Source of the DNA: an uncultured Capnocytophaga sp. | GTDB taxonomy: Bacteria > Bacteroidota > Bacteroidia > Flavobacteriales > Flavobacteriaceae | Assembly (NCBI RefSeq): GCF_938029845.1 | Contig: NZ_CALHGG010000025.1 | Location: 1 to 36,508, forward strand | Direction of reading: 5' to 3' | DNA length: 36,508 bases | Shown: positions 14,042 through 22,049 of the stretch, in pieces | Layout: each line of letters begins with the position of its first letter | Numbering within the stretch: the first letter of the stretch is position 1 | Notes under the pieces: model-generated | The model's input: only the letters and a program-made list of their open reading frames with translations | The model's database searches: none | What the model was told of the DNA's origin: nothing | Program-made: the position numbers and the translations under genes

Positions 14042-14851
14042 TTAAAAAGCTTTATCGTTTTCCTCTGGAGTTACACCGGCGTAACCCTTCATAATACCAT
14101 GTTGGGAGCGGCGGACGAATTGTAGAATCTCATCGCGCTCTACAGTGGCTTCCATTTCTGCCTCTATATAGTCTAAGGCATGGGAGGTACTGAGTTTCTT
14201 TTGGAAGAGAATACGATAGATGTTTTGTATTTCTCGGATTTTCTTGGTAGAGAAACCTCGGCGATGTAGTCCAATGGAGTTGACCCCTACATAGGAGAGC
14301 GGATTACGAGCAGCCTTAACATAAGGCGGTACGTCCTTACCTACTAGGGAGCCCCCTGTAACGAAAGCATAGCTTCCGATAGAACAAAACTGATAAACGG
14401 CAGTCATACCCGCCATTACAGCACAGTCACCCACGGTAACATGTCCAGCCAAGGTAGTGCCATTGGAGAAAATACAATTGTCCCCTACGATACAATCGTG
14501 TGCAATATGGGAGTAAGCCATAATCAGACAGTTGTTACCCACTACGGTACGCATACGATCCACAGTTCCCTTGTTGATGGTTACACACTCACGAATGGTG
14601 GTGTTGTCCCCAATGTGGGTTGTAGTTTCTTCCCCCTTGTACTTAAGGTCTTGAGGCACAGCTGAGATCACTGCTCCAGGGAAGATCTTGCAGTTCTTCC
14701 CGATACGCGCTCCCTCCATAATGGTTACATTGGGTCCTATCCAAGTGCCTTCGCCTATTTCTACATTTTTGCAAATAGTAGAGAAAGGTTCCACCACTAC
14801 ATTCTGAGCGATTTTGGCTTCGGGGTGTATATTGACTAAGGGATACATCAT
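14042..14851 (-). CDS. lpxA: UDP-N-acetylglucosamine acyltransferase LpxA
   Basis: The first lipid A enzyme: it transfers a hydroxyacyl chain from acyl carrier protein to the 3-OH of UDP-GlcNAc in the cytoplasm. The 269-residue protein is a left-handed beta helix of hexapeptide repeats (for example IGPNVTIMEGARIGKNCKIF), with the general-base His118 in AYSHIAHDC (equivalent to E. coli His125) and QDLKYKGEE, which matches the E. coli motif. Length is typical. It starts one base after the lpxC/fabZ stop and is the last gene before the terminator. Either of two adjacent ATGs may be the start; the second would remove one residue. Confidence 0.96.
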   Translation of the reverse strand: MMYPLVNIHPEAKIAQNVVVEPFSTICKNVEIGEGTWIGPNVTIMEGARIGKNCKIFPGAVISAVPQDLKYKGEETTTHIGDNTTIRECVTINKGTVDRMRTVVGNNCLIMAYSHIAHDCIVGDNCIFSNGTTLAGHVTVGDCAVMAGMTAVYQFCSIGSYAFVTGGSLVGKDVPPYVKAARNPLSYVGVNSIGLHRRGFSTKKIREIQNIYRILFQKKLSTSHALDYIEAEMEATVERDEILQFVRRSQHGIMKGYAGVTPEENDKAF

Positions 14852-14852
14852 A

Positions 14853-16250
14853 TTATTGTTGGTTTTCGTCTCGTTTTACTATTTTTGCCATGAGTTCTCC
14901 TTCGGTAACGAGCTTACCATTGGCATAGGCATAGCCCTGCATGTGACAGATACCACGACGGATAGGGGTGAGTAGTTCCAACTTGAATATCAGTGTATCG
15001 CCAGGGAGTACAGGGTTTTTGAACTTGACATTATCGATTTTCATAAAGTAAGTCAAGTAGTTTTCAGGGTCAGGTACAGAGCTGAGAATCAGTACGCCTC
15101 CAGCTTGTGCCATTGCCTCAATCTGTAATACTCCAGGCATCACAGGTGCTCCAGGGAAGTGTCCTACGAAGAAAGGCTCATTCATGGTAACACTCTTAGT
15201 AGCGATAACATGCTTATCGGATAGCTCAAACACCTTATCCACTAAGAGCATAGGAGGACGGTGAGGGAGGAGCTTCATAATACCTATGGTATCAATCAAA
15301 GGCGCTTGGTTGATATCTACTTTAGGAATATCGTTTTTGCGCTCATTGGCGATAATTTTAGACAATTTCTTAGCAAACTGAGTATTGGTAAAGTGGCCAG
15401 GCTTGTTGGCTATCACTTTTCCGCGTATACGCACACCAACCAGAGCAAGGTCACCTACTACATCAAGGAGCTTATGGCGGGCAGCCTCATTGGAATAGTG
15501 TAGGTTGATATTGTCCAACACTCCGTTGGGTTTTACCGTTACATTGTCACGATTGAAAACCTTTTTGAGTTTCTCCATAGTCTCCGCTGAAGGCTCTTTA
15601 TCCACATAGATAATAGCATTGTTGAGATCGCCTCCTTTGATAAGTCCCCTGTCAAGGAGTACTTCTAGCTCATGTAAGAAGCTGAAGGTACGTGCAGGAG
15701 CGATATCTTCCTTGAACTCGGAAAGGGTATTCATATAGGCATTCTGAGTACCGAGAATCTTGGTGCCGAAATCCACCATAGTAGTTACTTGGTATTCATC
15801 GGCAGGGATAATCGTAATTTCAGAACCTGTTTCTTCATTTTTGTAAGAAATGACCTCGCGTACTATATATTCGTTACGCTCAGCCTCTTGTGCTACAATA
15901 CCTACTTTTTCGATAGCTTCCACGAAGTATTTGGCAGATCCGTCCATGATAGGAGGTTCGGGAGCGTCCAACTCAATAGACACATTATCCAAATTCATAC
16001 CTACTAAAGCAGCTAAGATATGCTCACATGTCTGTATTTTAACTCCCTTTTTCTCAAGCACGGTACCTCTTTCGGTACTGGTTACATAGGTAGCATCGGC
16101 TTCTATGATGGGATTACCTTCGAGATCCACTCGTACAAATACAAAACCTGTATTCTCCTCAGCAGGCTTAAGGGTGAGGGTTACATTTTTTCCTGTATGA
16201 AGCCCTTTTCCTTGTAAAGTGACGGGGGCTGCTAATGTATATTGTTTCAC
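14853..16250 (-). CDS. lpxC/fabZ: Bifunctional UDP-3-O-acyl-GlcNAc deacetylase / 3-hydroxyacyl-ACP dehydratase (LpxC-FabZ fusion)
   Basis: 465 residues with two complete enzymes. Residues 1-305 are LpxC, the committed step of lipid A synthesis: zinc ligands His77 (CEH), His259 and Asp263 (RHKLLD), and His286 (GHFTNT). Residues about 315-465 are FabZ, the fatty acid dehydratase: LPHRPPMLLVD, catalytic His364 in GHFPG and Glu378 in LQIEAMAQ. Joining the two puts two enzymes that compete for the hydroxyacyl-ACP pool at a fixed ratio. This fusion is a hallmark of Bacteroidetes. It sits between lpxD (37 bases upstream) and lpxA (1 base downstream). Confidence 0.97.
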   Translation of the reverse strand: MKQYTLAAPVTLQGKGLHTGKNVTLTLKPAEENTGFVFVRVDLEGNPIIEADATYVTSTERGTVLEKKGVKIQTCEHILAALVGMNLDNVSIELDAPEPPIMDGSAKYFVEAIEKVGIVAQEAERNEYIVREVISYKNEETGSEITIIPADEYQVTTMVDFGTKILGTQNAYMNTLSEFKEDIAPARTFSFLHELEVLLDRGLIKGGDLNNAIIYVDKEPSAETMEKLKKVFNRDNVTVKPNGVLDNINLHYSNEAARHKLLDVVGDLALVGVRIRGKVIANKPGHFTNTQFAKKLSKIIANERKNDIPKVDINQAPLIDTIGIMKLLPHRPPMLLVDKVFELSDKHVIATKSVTMNEPFFVGHFPGAPVMPGVLQIEAMAQAGGVLILSSVPDPENYLTYFMKIDNVKFKNPVLPGDTLIFKLELLTPIRRGICHMQGYAYANGKLVTEGELMAKIVKRDENQQ

Positions 16251-16287
16251 AAGCTAACTATTTTAAATTATGTAATTTTTAAGTATA

Positions 16288-17322
16288 TTATTTTTCGTTG
16301 AGTTTTTTCTCTAATTCATCAATTTTTTTGAGTAGTTCAGGAAGTTTTCTGAACACTACATAAGACTTGTTATAGTCCATATAGGTAAAGGCAGGGGAGC
16401 CTTGTATCACTTCGTTGTCCTTGACATTGCGTCCTATACCTGATTGGGCTTGTATCTTGACATTGTTACCAATGGTAAAATGCCCTGCGATACCCACTTG
16501 TCCGCCTATGCTACAATGGGTACCTATTTTGCTAGACCCCGCTACTCCTGCTTGGGAAGCAATTACTGTGTGGGCACCTACCTCCACATTGTGGGCGATT
16601 TGTACCAAATTATCAATCTTTACCCCTTGGCGAATAATAGTTGATCCCATGGTAGCACGGTCAATGGTAGTATTGGCACCAAGTTCTACATTGTCCTCCA
16701 AGACCACATTGCCTATCTGAGGAATTTTCTTGTAAGAACCATCTTCCTGAGGGGCAAAGCCAAAGCCATCCCCACCAATAACTACTCCTGAATGAAGGAT
16801 ACAGTTTGCACCAATTACAGAATCAGCATAAATAGCCACATTACTGAAAATGATTGTATTATCGGCGATGGTTACATGGTCGCCAATGGTTGTATTGGCA
16901 TATATCTTTACATTATTTCCTATTTTGCAATTAGCTCCAATAGCAGTAAAAGCCCCTATATATACATTCTCTCCAATAGAAGAAGAAGGGTCAATAGATA
17001 CAGGATTTTCTATTCCTACCTTGGAGGAAATACGCATTTGGTTATAAAATTCAAGTAGTTGCGTAAAAGCAGAATAAGGATCGGCTACCCTAATGAGCGT
17101 AGATTGAATGGCTTGTTCGGGTTGGAAATCATCTTTTACAATTACCACAGAAGCCGCCGTAGTATAGATGAAAGGGCGATACTTAGGATTAGATAAAAAA
17201 GTAATTGCACCAGGGCCACCCTCTTCTATCTTAGCCAGCTTATAGACTTCTACTTCAGGGTCGCCATCAAGTGTTCCATTAAGGACTTGGGCAATTTGAA
17301 TTGCTTTGAATTTATGTGACAT
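16288..17322 (-). CDS. lpxD: UDP-3-O-acylglucosamine N-acyltransferase LpxD
   Basis: The third lipid A step, adding an N-linked acyl chain to the deacetylated product of LpxC. The 344-residue protein has an N-terminal uridine-binding domain (residues 1-100; [10 protein letters not shown] is the family motif) and a hexapeptide beta helix from about 105 to 310, with catalytic His244 in [10 protein letters not shown] (E. coli His239). A final helix, [16 protein letters not shown], is typical of the trimer's C-terminus. It is the first gene of the lipid A operon; genes downstream follow at 37 and 1 bases. No promoter with both elements is visible upstream. Confidence 0.96.
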   Translation of the reverse strand: MSHKFKAIQIAQVLNGTLDGDPEVEVYKLAKIEEGGPGAITFLSNPKYRPFIYTTAASVVIVKDDFQPEQAIQSTLIRVADPYSAFTQLLEFYNQMRISSKVGIENPVSIDPSSSIGENVYIGAFTAIGANCKIGNNVKIYANTTIGDHVTIADNTIIFSNVAIYADSVIGANCILHSGVVIGGDGFGFAPQEDGSYKKIPQIGNVVLEDNVELGANTTIDRATMGSTIIRQGVKIDNLVQIAHNVEVGAHTVIASQAGVAGSSKIGTHCSIGGQVGIAGHFTIGNNVKIQAQSGIGRNVKDNEVIQGSPAFTYMDYNKSYVVFRKLPELLKKIDELEKKLNEK

Positions 17323-17401
17323 AAAGACTTAAGTTCTTATGATACAGATATTTATCTGTAGAAAAGGCGTTGTTTAGTACAAAAAACTACTTTTCATGGC
17401 A

Positions 17402-17409
17402 CAAAAATA
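17402..17409 (-). promoter_or_regulatory. Weak promoter candidate for the lipid A operon
   Basis: On the minus strand TATTTTTG (complement of 17402-17409) fits TAnnTTTG, about 80 bases before the lpxD ATG. No TTG lies at the right distance upstream, so this is only a candidate. Confidence 0.3.
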
Positions 17410-17460
17410 AAAAATATAATTCATATAGCGACTATTTTTTTGATAATTTTCTTCACAATT

Positions 17461-17541
17461 TTAGTGGTCAGTGGTTAGTTGTTAGTTGTTAGTTGTTAGT
17501 GGTCAGTTGTCAGAGGACAGTGGTCAGTTGTCAGAGGACAG
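17461..17541. repeat. Heptamer tandem repeat tract in a 281-bp gene-free stretch
   Basis: Bases 17323-17603 hold no gene. Within them TTAGTTG is repeated from 17475 to about 17498. Then a 21-bp unit made of three heptamers (TGGTCAG, TTGTCAG, AGGACAG) occurs twice without a change, at 17500-17520 and 17521-17541. The flanks are AT-rich. Perfect copies suggest recent expansion or gene conversion. Confidence 0.9.
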
Positions 17542-17603
17542 AGAAGGTGTTTTCTCCAAATAAGGTGATATTTTTTATTAAAGATAAAATATTTCCATAA
17601 TAT

Positions 17604-18215
17604 TTATAATATGAAAAGTAAAAGCATTTTGTACAGAAATATTATAAAAAAATAGCTCCAAGCCTTGCTTGTTTTAAATATTTTTTCAGCAATAAGTGCC
17701 CATAGCCCGAATATAGCAAGGGGAGATATAGTAAGGTAGGCACCTATATAGCAAATATAAATATCTAAAAACAATTGTGTTTTATCTTTTGGAGATGCTT
17801 CTGTAGAGAAACCTACTATTTGCGGCTTATCAAATAAAAAATCATCTATTATGTAATAAGAAACTTTATCTTTGAAATCTATATAAGGCAAGTTCCTAAC
17901 AGAAAAAAGACTAGGGGAAAATACTACATCATTCTCTGGAGGGATGGTATCTCTGTCAATAGAATCAATTGATGGCATTTGCTTTAAAGAAGTCACCTTT
18001 TCATTATCAGTTAGTATAACTCTTAATTTCTTAGTTACAAATCCACCTTTCCGACCCGTATCTTTATAATAAAGACAATAAGCTACCCAAGCTGTCTTCT
18101 TTTCAGAAGACTCAATATTGTTATAAACAACTATCGCCTTGGTCAATAGAAAAAGATCAAAGCAAATAAATGTAATAAAGATGATTTTGGTTATTTTCTG
18201 TATCATGGGTAGCAA
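17604..18215 (-). CDS. Hypothetical membrane protein, 203 aa
   Basis: An unrecognised AT-rich gene. It has an N-terminal transmembrane segment (residues about 8-29, ITKIIFITFICFDLFLLTKA), a periplasmic or extracytoplasmic domain of about 120 residues, and one or two C-terminal segments (about 148-172 and 185-203, ending FFIIFLYKMLLLFIL). It lies 12 bases downstream of the NamZ gene and is probably co-transcribed with it, but shows no enzymatic motif. A cell-envelope role is possible from context only. Confidence 0.65.
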   Translation of the reverse strand: MLPMIQKITKIIFITFICFDLFLLTKAIVVYNNIESSEKKTAWVAYCLYYKDTGRKGGFVTKKLRVILTDNEKVTSLKQMPSIDSIDRDTIPPENDVVFSPSLFSVRNLPYIDFKDKVSYYIIDDFLFDKPQIVGFSTEASPKDKTQLFLDIYICYIGAYLTISPLAIFGLWALIAEKIFKTSKAWSYFFIIFLYKMLLLFIL

Positions 18216-18227
18216 AAAATAAATGAT

Positions 18228-19445
18228 TTAGAACTCGGAAGGATAGAGCAGGTATTTTCGCCTTATTTTGGCAAAGTCCTTGAGTGATTTCTGCCAACTT
18301 TCTTTGATCTCTTTTTCGCTCTTGTGCTGTAGGAGCTGCTCTTTGAGGTTTTTATTACCCGCTAATTTGTCAAAAGAGGAGGTGAAGAAAGGTGTTTTGA
18401 TCCCAGAGGTTTGCTCATAGGCCTTGATAAGCCAAGAGAGGTTTAGCTCGGATAGGGGAGGGGTCTGAGTGAGATCTTCCCCATAGCAGGTGCGCCCGTT
18501 GAATTTAGGGTTTTTATCTCCAGCATTGGGCTTAGGAACAAAGGTAAAGGCTGTTTTTTCCAAGTAAGGTGAGCCATATATCTGGAATTGCCACTTGGTA
18601 CCACGTCCCATACTCACTTGAGTTCCCTCAAAGAAGCATAGACTGGGATAGAGATTAACGGCTGTTGCGTTGGGCAAATTGGGTGAAGGAGGAACTGGAA
18701 GCGGATAGATAGCCTTGCGATCGTAACTCTTTAGAGGAACAATCTTTAGGTTGCATTGTATGCCCCCCTTAAGCCATTTTTCCCCATTAATCATTTGGGC
18801 ATATTCGGCAATAGTCATACCATAGACCACAGGGACAGGGTGCATGCCTATAAAGCTCTTATAAGCAGGCTCCAGTACAGCTCCGTCCATATAATGTCCG
18901 TTTGGATTGGGGCGGTCTAGTATCACCAAAGGAATGTAATTCTCAGCACAAGCCTCCATGACATAGTGTAGAGTAGAAATATAAGTATAGAAACGTACCC
19001 CCACATCCTGCAGGTCAAAGAGTATCACCTCAATCCCCTTGAGCTGTTCGGCAGTAGGCTTCTTGTTTTTGCCATAGAGGGAGACGATAGGCAGTTTGGT
19101 CTTGGAATCTACTCCGTCCTTAATCACCTCGCCAGCATCGGCAGTGCCACGGAAGCCATGTTCGGGAGCGAAAACCTTCTCTATTTTTACTTTTTTGGAC
19201 AAGAGGAAATCTACCAAATGCTCATTCTGCACGGTGATAGTGCTGTCCTTCTGATGGATAATCTTTTGAATAATCCCTGTGTGATTGGTAACCACTCCAA
19301 TACGCTTGCCAGCAAGCATGGGGAGGTATTGGTAATGTTGGCTAGCGCCTGTTCCAACATATTCGTATTTCTTATAGGAAACATTTTGTGCAGAAAGTTG
19401 GCCAAAGATACCAATAAGTAATAAAAAAAGTGTAATTTTGCTCAT
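18228..19445 (-). CDS. namZ: Exo-beta-N-acetylmuramidase NamZ-like (DUF1343, GH171)
   Basis: A 405-residue exported protein: signal peptide at residues 1-20 (LFLLLIGIFGQLSAQ), then the DUF1343 domain with GKRIGVVTNHTGI (about 46-58), FAPEHGFRG, EVILFDLQDVGVRFYTY, ILDRPNPNG and GTQVSMGRGTKWQFQ. NamZ enzymes remove terminal N-acetylmuramic acid from peptidoglycan fragments in cell-wall recycling or nutrient use. In the envelope it would act on its own turnover products. The start is supported by a promoter at 19519-19549 reading from inside the divergent permease gene. Symbol assigned by family. Confidence 0.88.
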   Translation of the reverse strand: MSKITLFLLLIGIFGQLSAQNVSYKKYEYVGTGASQHYQYLPMLAGKRIGVVTNHTGIIQKIIHQKDSTITVQNEHLVDFLLSKKVKIEKVFAPEHGFRGTADAGEVIKDGVDSKTKLPIVSLYGKNKKPTAEQLKGIEVILFDLQDVGVRFYTYISTLHYVMEACAENYIPLVILDRPNPNGHYMDGAVLEPAYKSFIGMHPVPVVYGMTIAEYAQMINGEKWLKGGIQCNLKIVPLKSYDRKAIYPLPVPPSPNLPNATAVNLYPSLCFFEGTQVSMGRGTKWQFQIYGSPYLEKTAFTFVPKPNAGDKNPKFNGRTCYGEDLTQTPPLSELNLSWLIKAYEQTSGIKTPFFTSSFDKLAGNKNLKEQLLQHKSEKEIKESWQKSLKDFAKIRRKYLLYPSEF

Positions 19446-19447
19446 TC

Positions 19448-19455
19448 TAAATTTG
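19448..19455 (+). promoter_or_regulatory. Candidate promoter -7 element for the permease
   Basis: TAAATTTG at 19448-19455 fits TAnnTTTG and points towards the permease start at 19469, which would leave a leader of only about 5-8 bases. No good TTG lies at the required distance upstream, so the support is partial. Confidence 0.35.
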
Positions 19456-19468
19456 CGTTTTTTATATT

Positions 19469-20719
19469 TTGAATATAGAGTTTTTTATAGCCCGTCGTAT
19501 GGTGCATAATTCGGGGGGCAAAAGTAGTATTTCTTCTCCAATTATCAAAATCGCTATCAGTGCTATTGCTCTTGGGGTAGTGATGATTCTCATAGCCATA
19601 GCCACAGGGCGTGGTCTGCAGGAGCGTATTCGGCAAAAAATAGCCTCGCTGAATGGTCATATTCAGATATTTAACTATGATACAAACCGCTCGGAGGTAT
19701 CAGTAGCCCCTATTTCTATTCAAGAGGATTTCTATACTGACCCCCAGTATTTCAATCGAGATGGGGAGAAGGTAGTGCATATACAAGCCGTGATCACCAA
19801 AGGAGGCATCATACGTACCGAAAAGACTTTTGAAGGTATTATCGCCAAGGGGGTAGGGAAAGACTTTGATCCGCAATATATGCAGCGCTATCTCAAGGCA
19901 GGGAAGCTCCCTCATTTTGCTTCTGATTCCATTAGTAATGAAGTACTTATATCCGAATACTTAGCCAACCGCTTGGAGCTTTCGGTGGGGGATACTTGTA
20001 ATACCCTTTTTCTAAGAGAGGACAGTATGGGGATTCCTAACCAACGAAATTTTACCATAGCAGGGATATATGCCTCTGGCTTTCAGCAGTTTGACGCTAC
20101 TTATATATTGGTGGATATACGACAATTACAGAAGATAAATAAGTGGTCGGAGCAACAAGCAGGGCTTTTCGAGGTCTACATTAAGGACTTTGACCAGATG
20201 GAACGCACGGGTGCCTATATCTATGATCATATTCCTGCCGAATATGATTCACAGACTATTGCACAGAAATATCCCACTATCTTTGAATGGTTTCATACCT
20301 TTGACCTTAATATATTGATAATCATTAGTATTATGGTGATTGTAGGAGGGGTCAATATGATTACAGCTATCTTGGTACTTATCTTGGAGCGTACCCCTAT
20401 GATAGGTATGCTTAAGGCCTTAGGAGCTACTTCCTGGAGTATTCGCAAGATCTTTCTCTACAATGCCGCTTACTTAATAGGTTTGGGGCTATTTTGGGGC
20501 AATCTTATAGGGCTGGGATTACTCTTTGTACAGTATTATTTTACGCCACTAAAGCTCGATCCGTCCATCTATTATGTGTCGGAAGTGCCTATCTATATAC
20601 ACTTGGGGTATATATTGGCGCTCAATGTAGGAATATTGGTGGTCTGCCTACTGATGCTCTTGGTGCCGTCCTATATAGTAAGTAAGATATCCCCGATAAG
20701 AGCGATTAAGTTTGAGTGA
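19469..20719 (+). CDS. FtsX-like ABC transporter permease (LolC/E or MacB type)
   Basis: A 416-residue inner membrane protein with the MacB/FtsX layout: short cytoplasmic start (NIEFFIARRMV), transmembrane segment at about 27-50, a periplasmic domain of about 220 residues, and three C-terminal transmembrane segments (about 283-308, 330-357 and 375-402). The cytoplasmic loop after the second (ERTPMIGMLKALGAT) is the coupling helix that contacts the ATPase. Such permeases work with ATPases in LolCDE lipoprotein release or other envelope export. No ATPase is next to it. The start codon is TTG (19469), chosen because the family's N-terminus precedes the first ATG (19499). Confidence 0.88.
   Translation: MNIEFFIARRMVHNSGGKSSISSPIIKIAISAIALGVVMILIAIATGRGLQERIRQKIASLNGHIQIFNYDTNRSEVSVAPISIQEDFYTDPQYFNRDGEKVVHIQAVITKGGIIRTEKTFEGIIAKGVGKDFDPQYMQRYLKAGKLPHFASDSISNEVLISEYLANRLELSVGDTCNTLFLREDSMGIPNQRNFTIAGIYASGFQQFDATYILVDIRQLQKINKWSEQQAGLFEVYIKDFDQMERTGAYIYDHIPAEYDSQTIAQKYPTIFEWFHTFDLNILIIISIMVIVGGVNMITAILVLILERTPMIGMLKALGATSWSIRKIFLYNAAYLIGLGLFWGNLIGLGLLFVQYYFTPLKLDPSIYYVSEVPIYIHLGYILALNVGILVVCLLMLLVPSYIVSKISPIRAIKFE
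19519..19549 (-). promoter_or_regulatory. Promoter of the namZ gene, inside the divergent permease coding sequence
   Basis: On the minus strand TTTG (complement of 19546-19549), a 19-base spacer and TACTTTTG (complement of 19519-19526). Transcription would begin near 19512 and run through the first codons of the permease gene, giving a namZ leader of about 67 bases. Both elements fit the phylum consensus. Confidence 0.65.
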
Positions 20720-20772
20720 TTAGTGGTTAGTTATTAGTGGTCAGAGACTAACCACTAATAACTAACCACTAA
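20720..20772. repeat. Perfect 22-bp inverted repeat built of heptamers between convergent genes
   Basis: Bases 20720-20741 and 20751-20772 are exact reverse complements around a 9-base loop. Each arm is made of heptamers (TTAGTGG, TTAGTTA, TTAGTGG). It fills the gap between the permease stop at 20719 and the alr stop at 20776. RNA from either strand would form a long hairpin, possibly ending both convergent transcripts, although no T-run follows. Confidence 0.9.
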
Positions 20773-20775
20773 CAA

Positions 20776-21882
20776 CTACTGAATGAATACTCTTTTGATA
20801 CGTCGGGATAGGGAAGTGATTAGCTCGTAGGAAATAGTTTGAGCAGTTTCGGCTAGGGTTTCACTGGTATGACGCTGGTCAAAAATCACAACTTCGTCTC
20901 CCTCCTGACAGCCAAGTCCTGTGATATCTACCATAATCATATCCATACATACATTGCCAACGATAGGGCAGCGTTTGTCCTTAATAAATACAAATCCTAC
21001 TTCCTTTCCATAGATACGATTGAGTCCGTCGGCATGTCCTACTGAAATAGTCGCTATTTCCATAGGTTTTTGAGCTTGGAAGCCAAAATTGTATCCTACA
21101 TAATCTCCTGCCTTGATGGTATGAATTTGAGAAATGATACTCTTGAGCGTGGTAATAGGCTTAAAGTCCTTTTGCAGGTGAGGGTCATTGGCAAAGCCAT
21201 ACATACCTATTCCACTGCGTACCATGTCAAAATGTGCTTCAGGGTAGTTGAGTATACCCGAAGTATTGCAATTGTGGTAGATAATCTTGTGGGAGAAATG
21301 AGCTTCCAATTTCTTTTGGAACTCCCTAAATAGAGCGATTTGTTTTTCCATAAAGGGTCGAGCCTCTAGATCTTCCGATGCCAATAGGTGCGAAAAAGCA
21401 GTTCTTACTTTTAGCTCAGGGTGCCCTTTGAGTAGCTCACAGATCTCATCGATTTCTTCCACTGAGAAACCTAAGCGGTTCATGCCCGAATTGCACTTGA
21501 GGTGAAAGGGGTACTGGTGTAATCCTTTTTGCTGGGCAAAGTCTATAAAGTGAGTGATGAGCCTTTTGGAATAAAGTGTAGGGGCAAGATCGTACTGGAC
21601 AAGTTGCTCGAAATCCACCAATTGTGGGTGGAAGACCAAAATAGGACGGGTCACTCCCGCCTGTCGTAGCTCAATACCCTCAGAGGTGAAGGCAACGGCA
21701 AACTCGTCCGCGAGGTCGTTTTTTTCTAAGTATTTGGCTACTTCTACGGAGCTATTGCCGTAGGAGTTAGCCTTGACCACCGCTAAGAAGCGGGTGCCAG
21801 GCTTGAGGTGCTTTTTGAGTTGGCGTACATTGTGTTGGAGATTATCCAAGTGAATCTCCAAGGTAGTTTCTTGTACTGACAT
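20776..21882 (-). CDS. alr: Alanine racemase
   Basis: Converts L-alanine to D-alanine for peptidoglycan, in the cytoplasm, with PLP. The 368-residue protein has the PLP lysine Lys37 in AVVKANSYGN and the second catalytic tyrosine most likely in GDYVGYNFGF (about residue 260). The motifs GNVCMDMIMVD and GHADGLNR are typical of alanine racemase. Start chosen at 21882. The gene follows a 54-residue membrane protein gene by 2 bases and an enoyl-CoA hydratase homologue, so the three are probably one transcript. D-alanine supply is near other wall genes (namZ) in this neighbourhood. Confidence 0.96.
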   Translation of the reverse strand: MSVQETTLEIHLDNLQHNVRQLKKHLKPGTRFLAVVKANSYGNSSVEVAKYLEKNDLADEFAVAFTSEGIELRQAGVTRPILVFHPQLVDFEQLVQYDLAPTLYSKRLITHFIDFAQQKGLHQYPFHLKCNSGMNRLGFSVEEIDEICELLKGHPELKVRTAFSHLLASEDLEARPFMEKQIALFREFQKKLEAHFSHKIIYHNCNTSGILNYPEAHFDMVRSGIGMYGFANDPHLQKDFKPITTLKSIISQIHTIKAGDYVGYNFGFQAQKPMEIATISVGHADGLNRIYGKEVGFVFIKDKRCPIVGNVCMDMIMVDITGLGCQEGDEVVIFDQRHTSETLAETAQTISYELITSLSRRIKRVFIQ

Positions 21883-21884
21883 TT

Positions 21885-22049
21885 TTATTGCTTTTTATTT
21901 TTATAGTAGGAAAATAAAAGATACCCCAGTATTGCCAATACCGCAAAAGGCAAGAGGCTTCCTATGAGTATGCCGATGGCATAGCCACTATCGGGGGCAT
22001 GAGCGATTTTCTCCTGTATTTGTTCTATGTTCTGCTGGAGTGGAATCAT
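21885..22049 (-). CDS. Small membrane protein, 54 aa
   Basis: A short gene with strong context support. It starts inside the enoyl-CoA hydratase stop codon (ATGA, 22046-22049), and its TAA is 2 bases from the alr ATG. The protein begins MIPLQQNIEQIQEKIAHAPD and then has one hydrophobic segment (about residues 22-47) rich in Gly, Ile and Leu, ending with FSYYKNKKQ; the basic end predicts a cytoplasmic C-terminus. No family is recognised. Confidence 0.75.
   Translation of the reverse strand: MIPLQQNIEQIQEKIAHAPDSGYAIGILIGSLLPFAVLAILGYLLFSYYKNKKQ

Noticed and set aside
19211..19421. ORFs of 67 and 87 aa overlapping namZ
   Set aside because: Alternate-frame shadows of the NamZ signal peptide and N-terminal domain.
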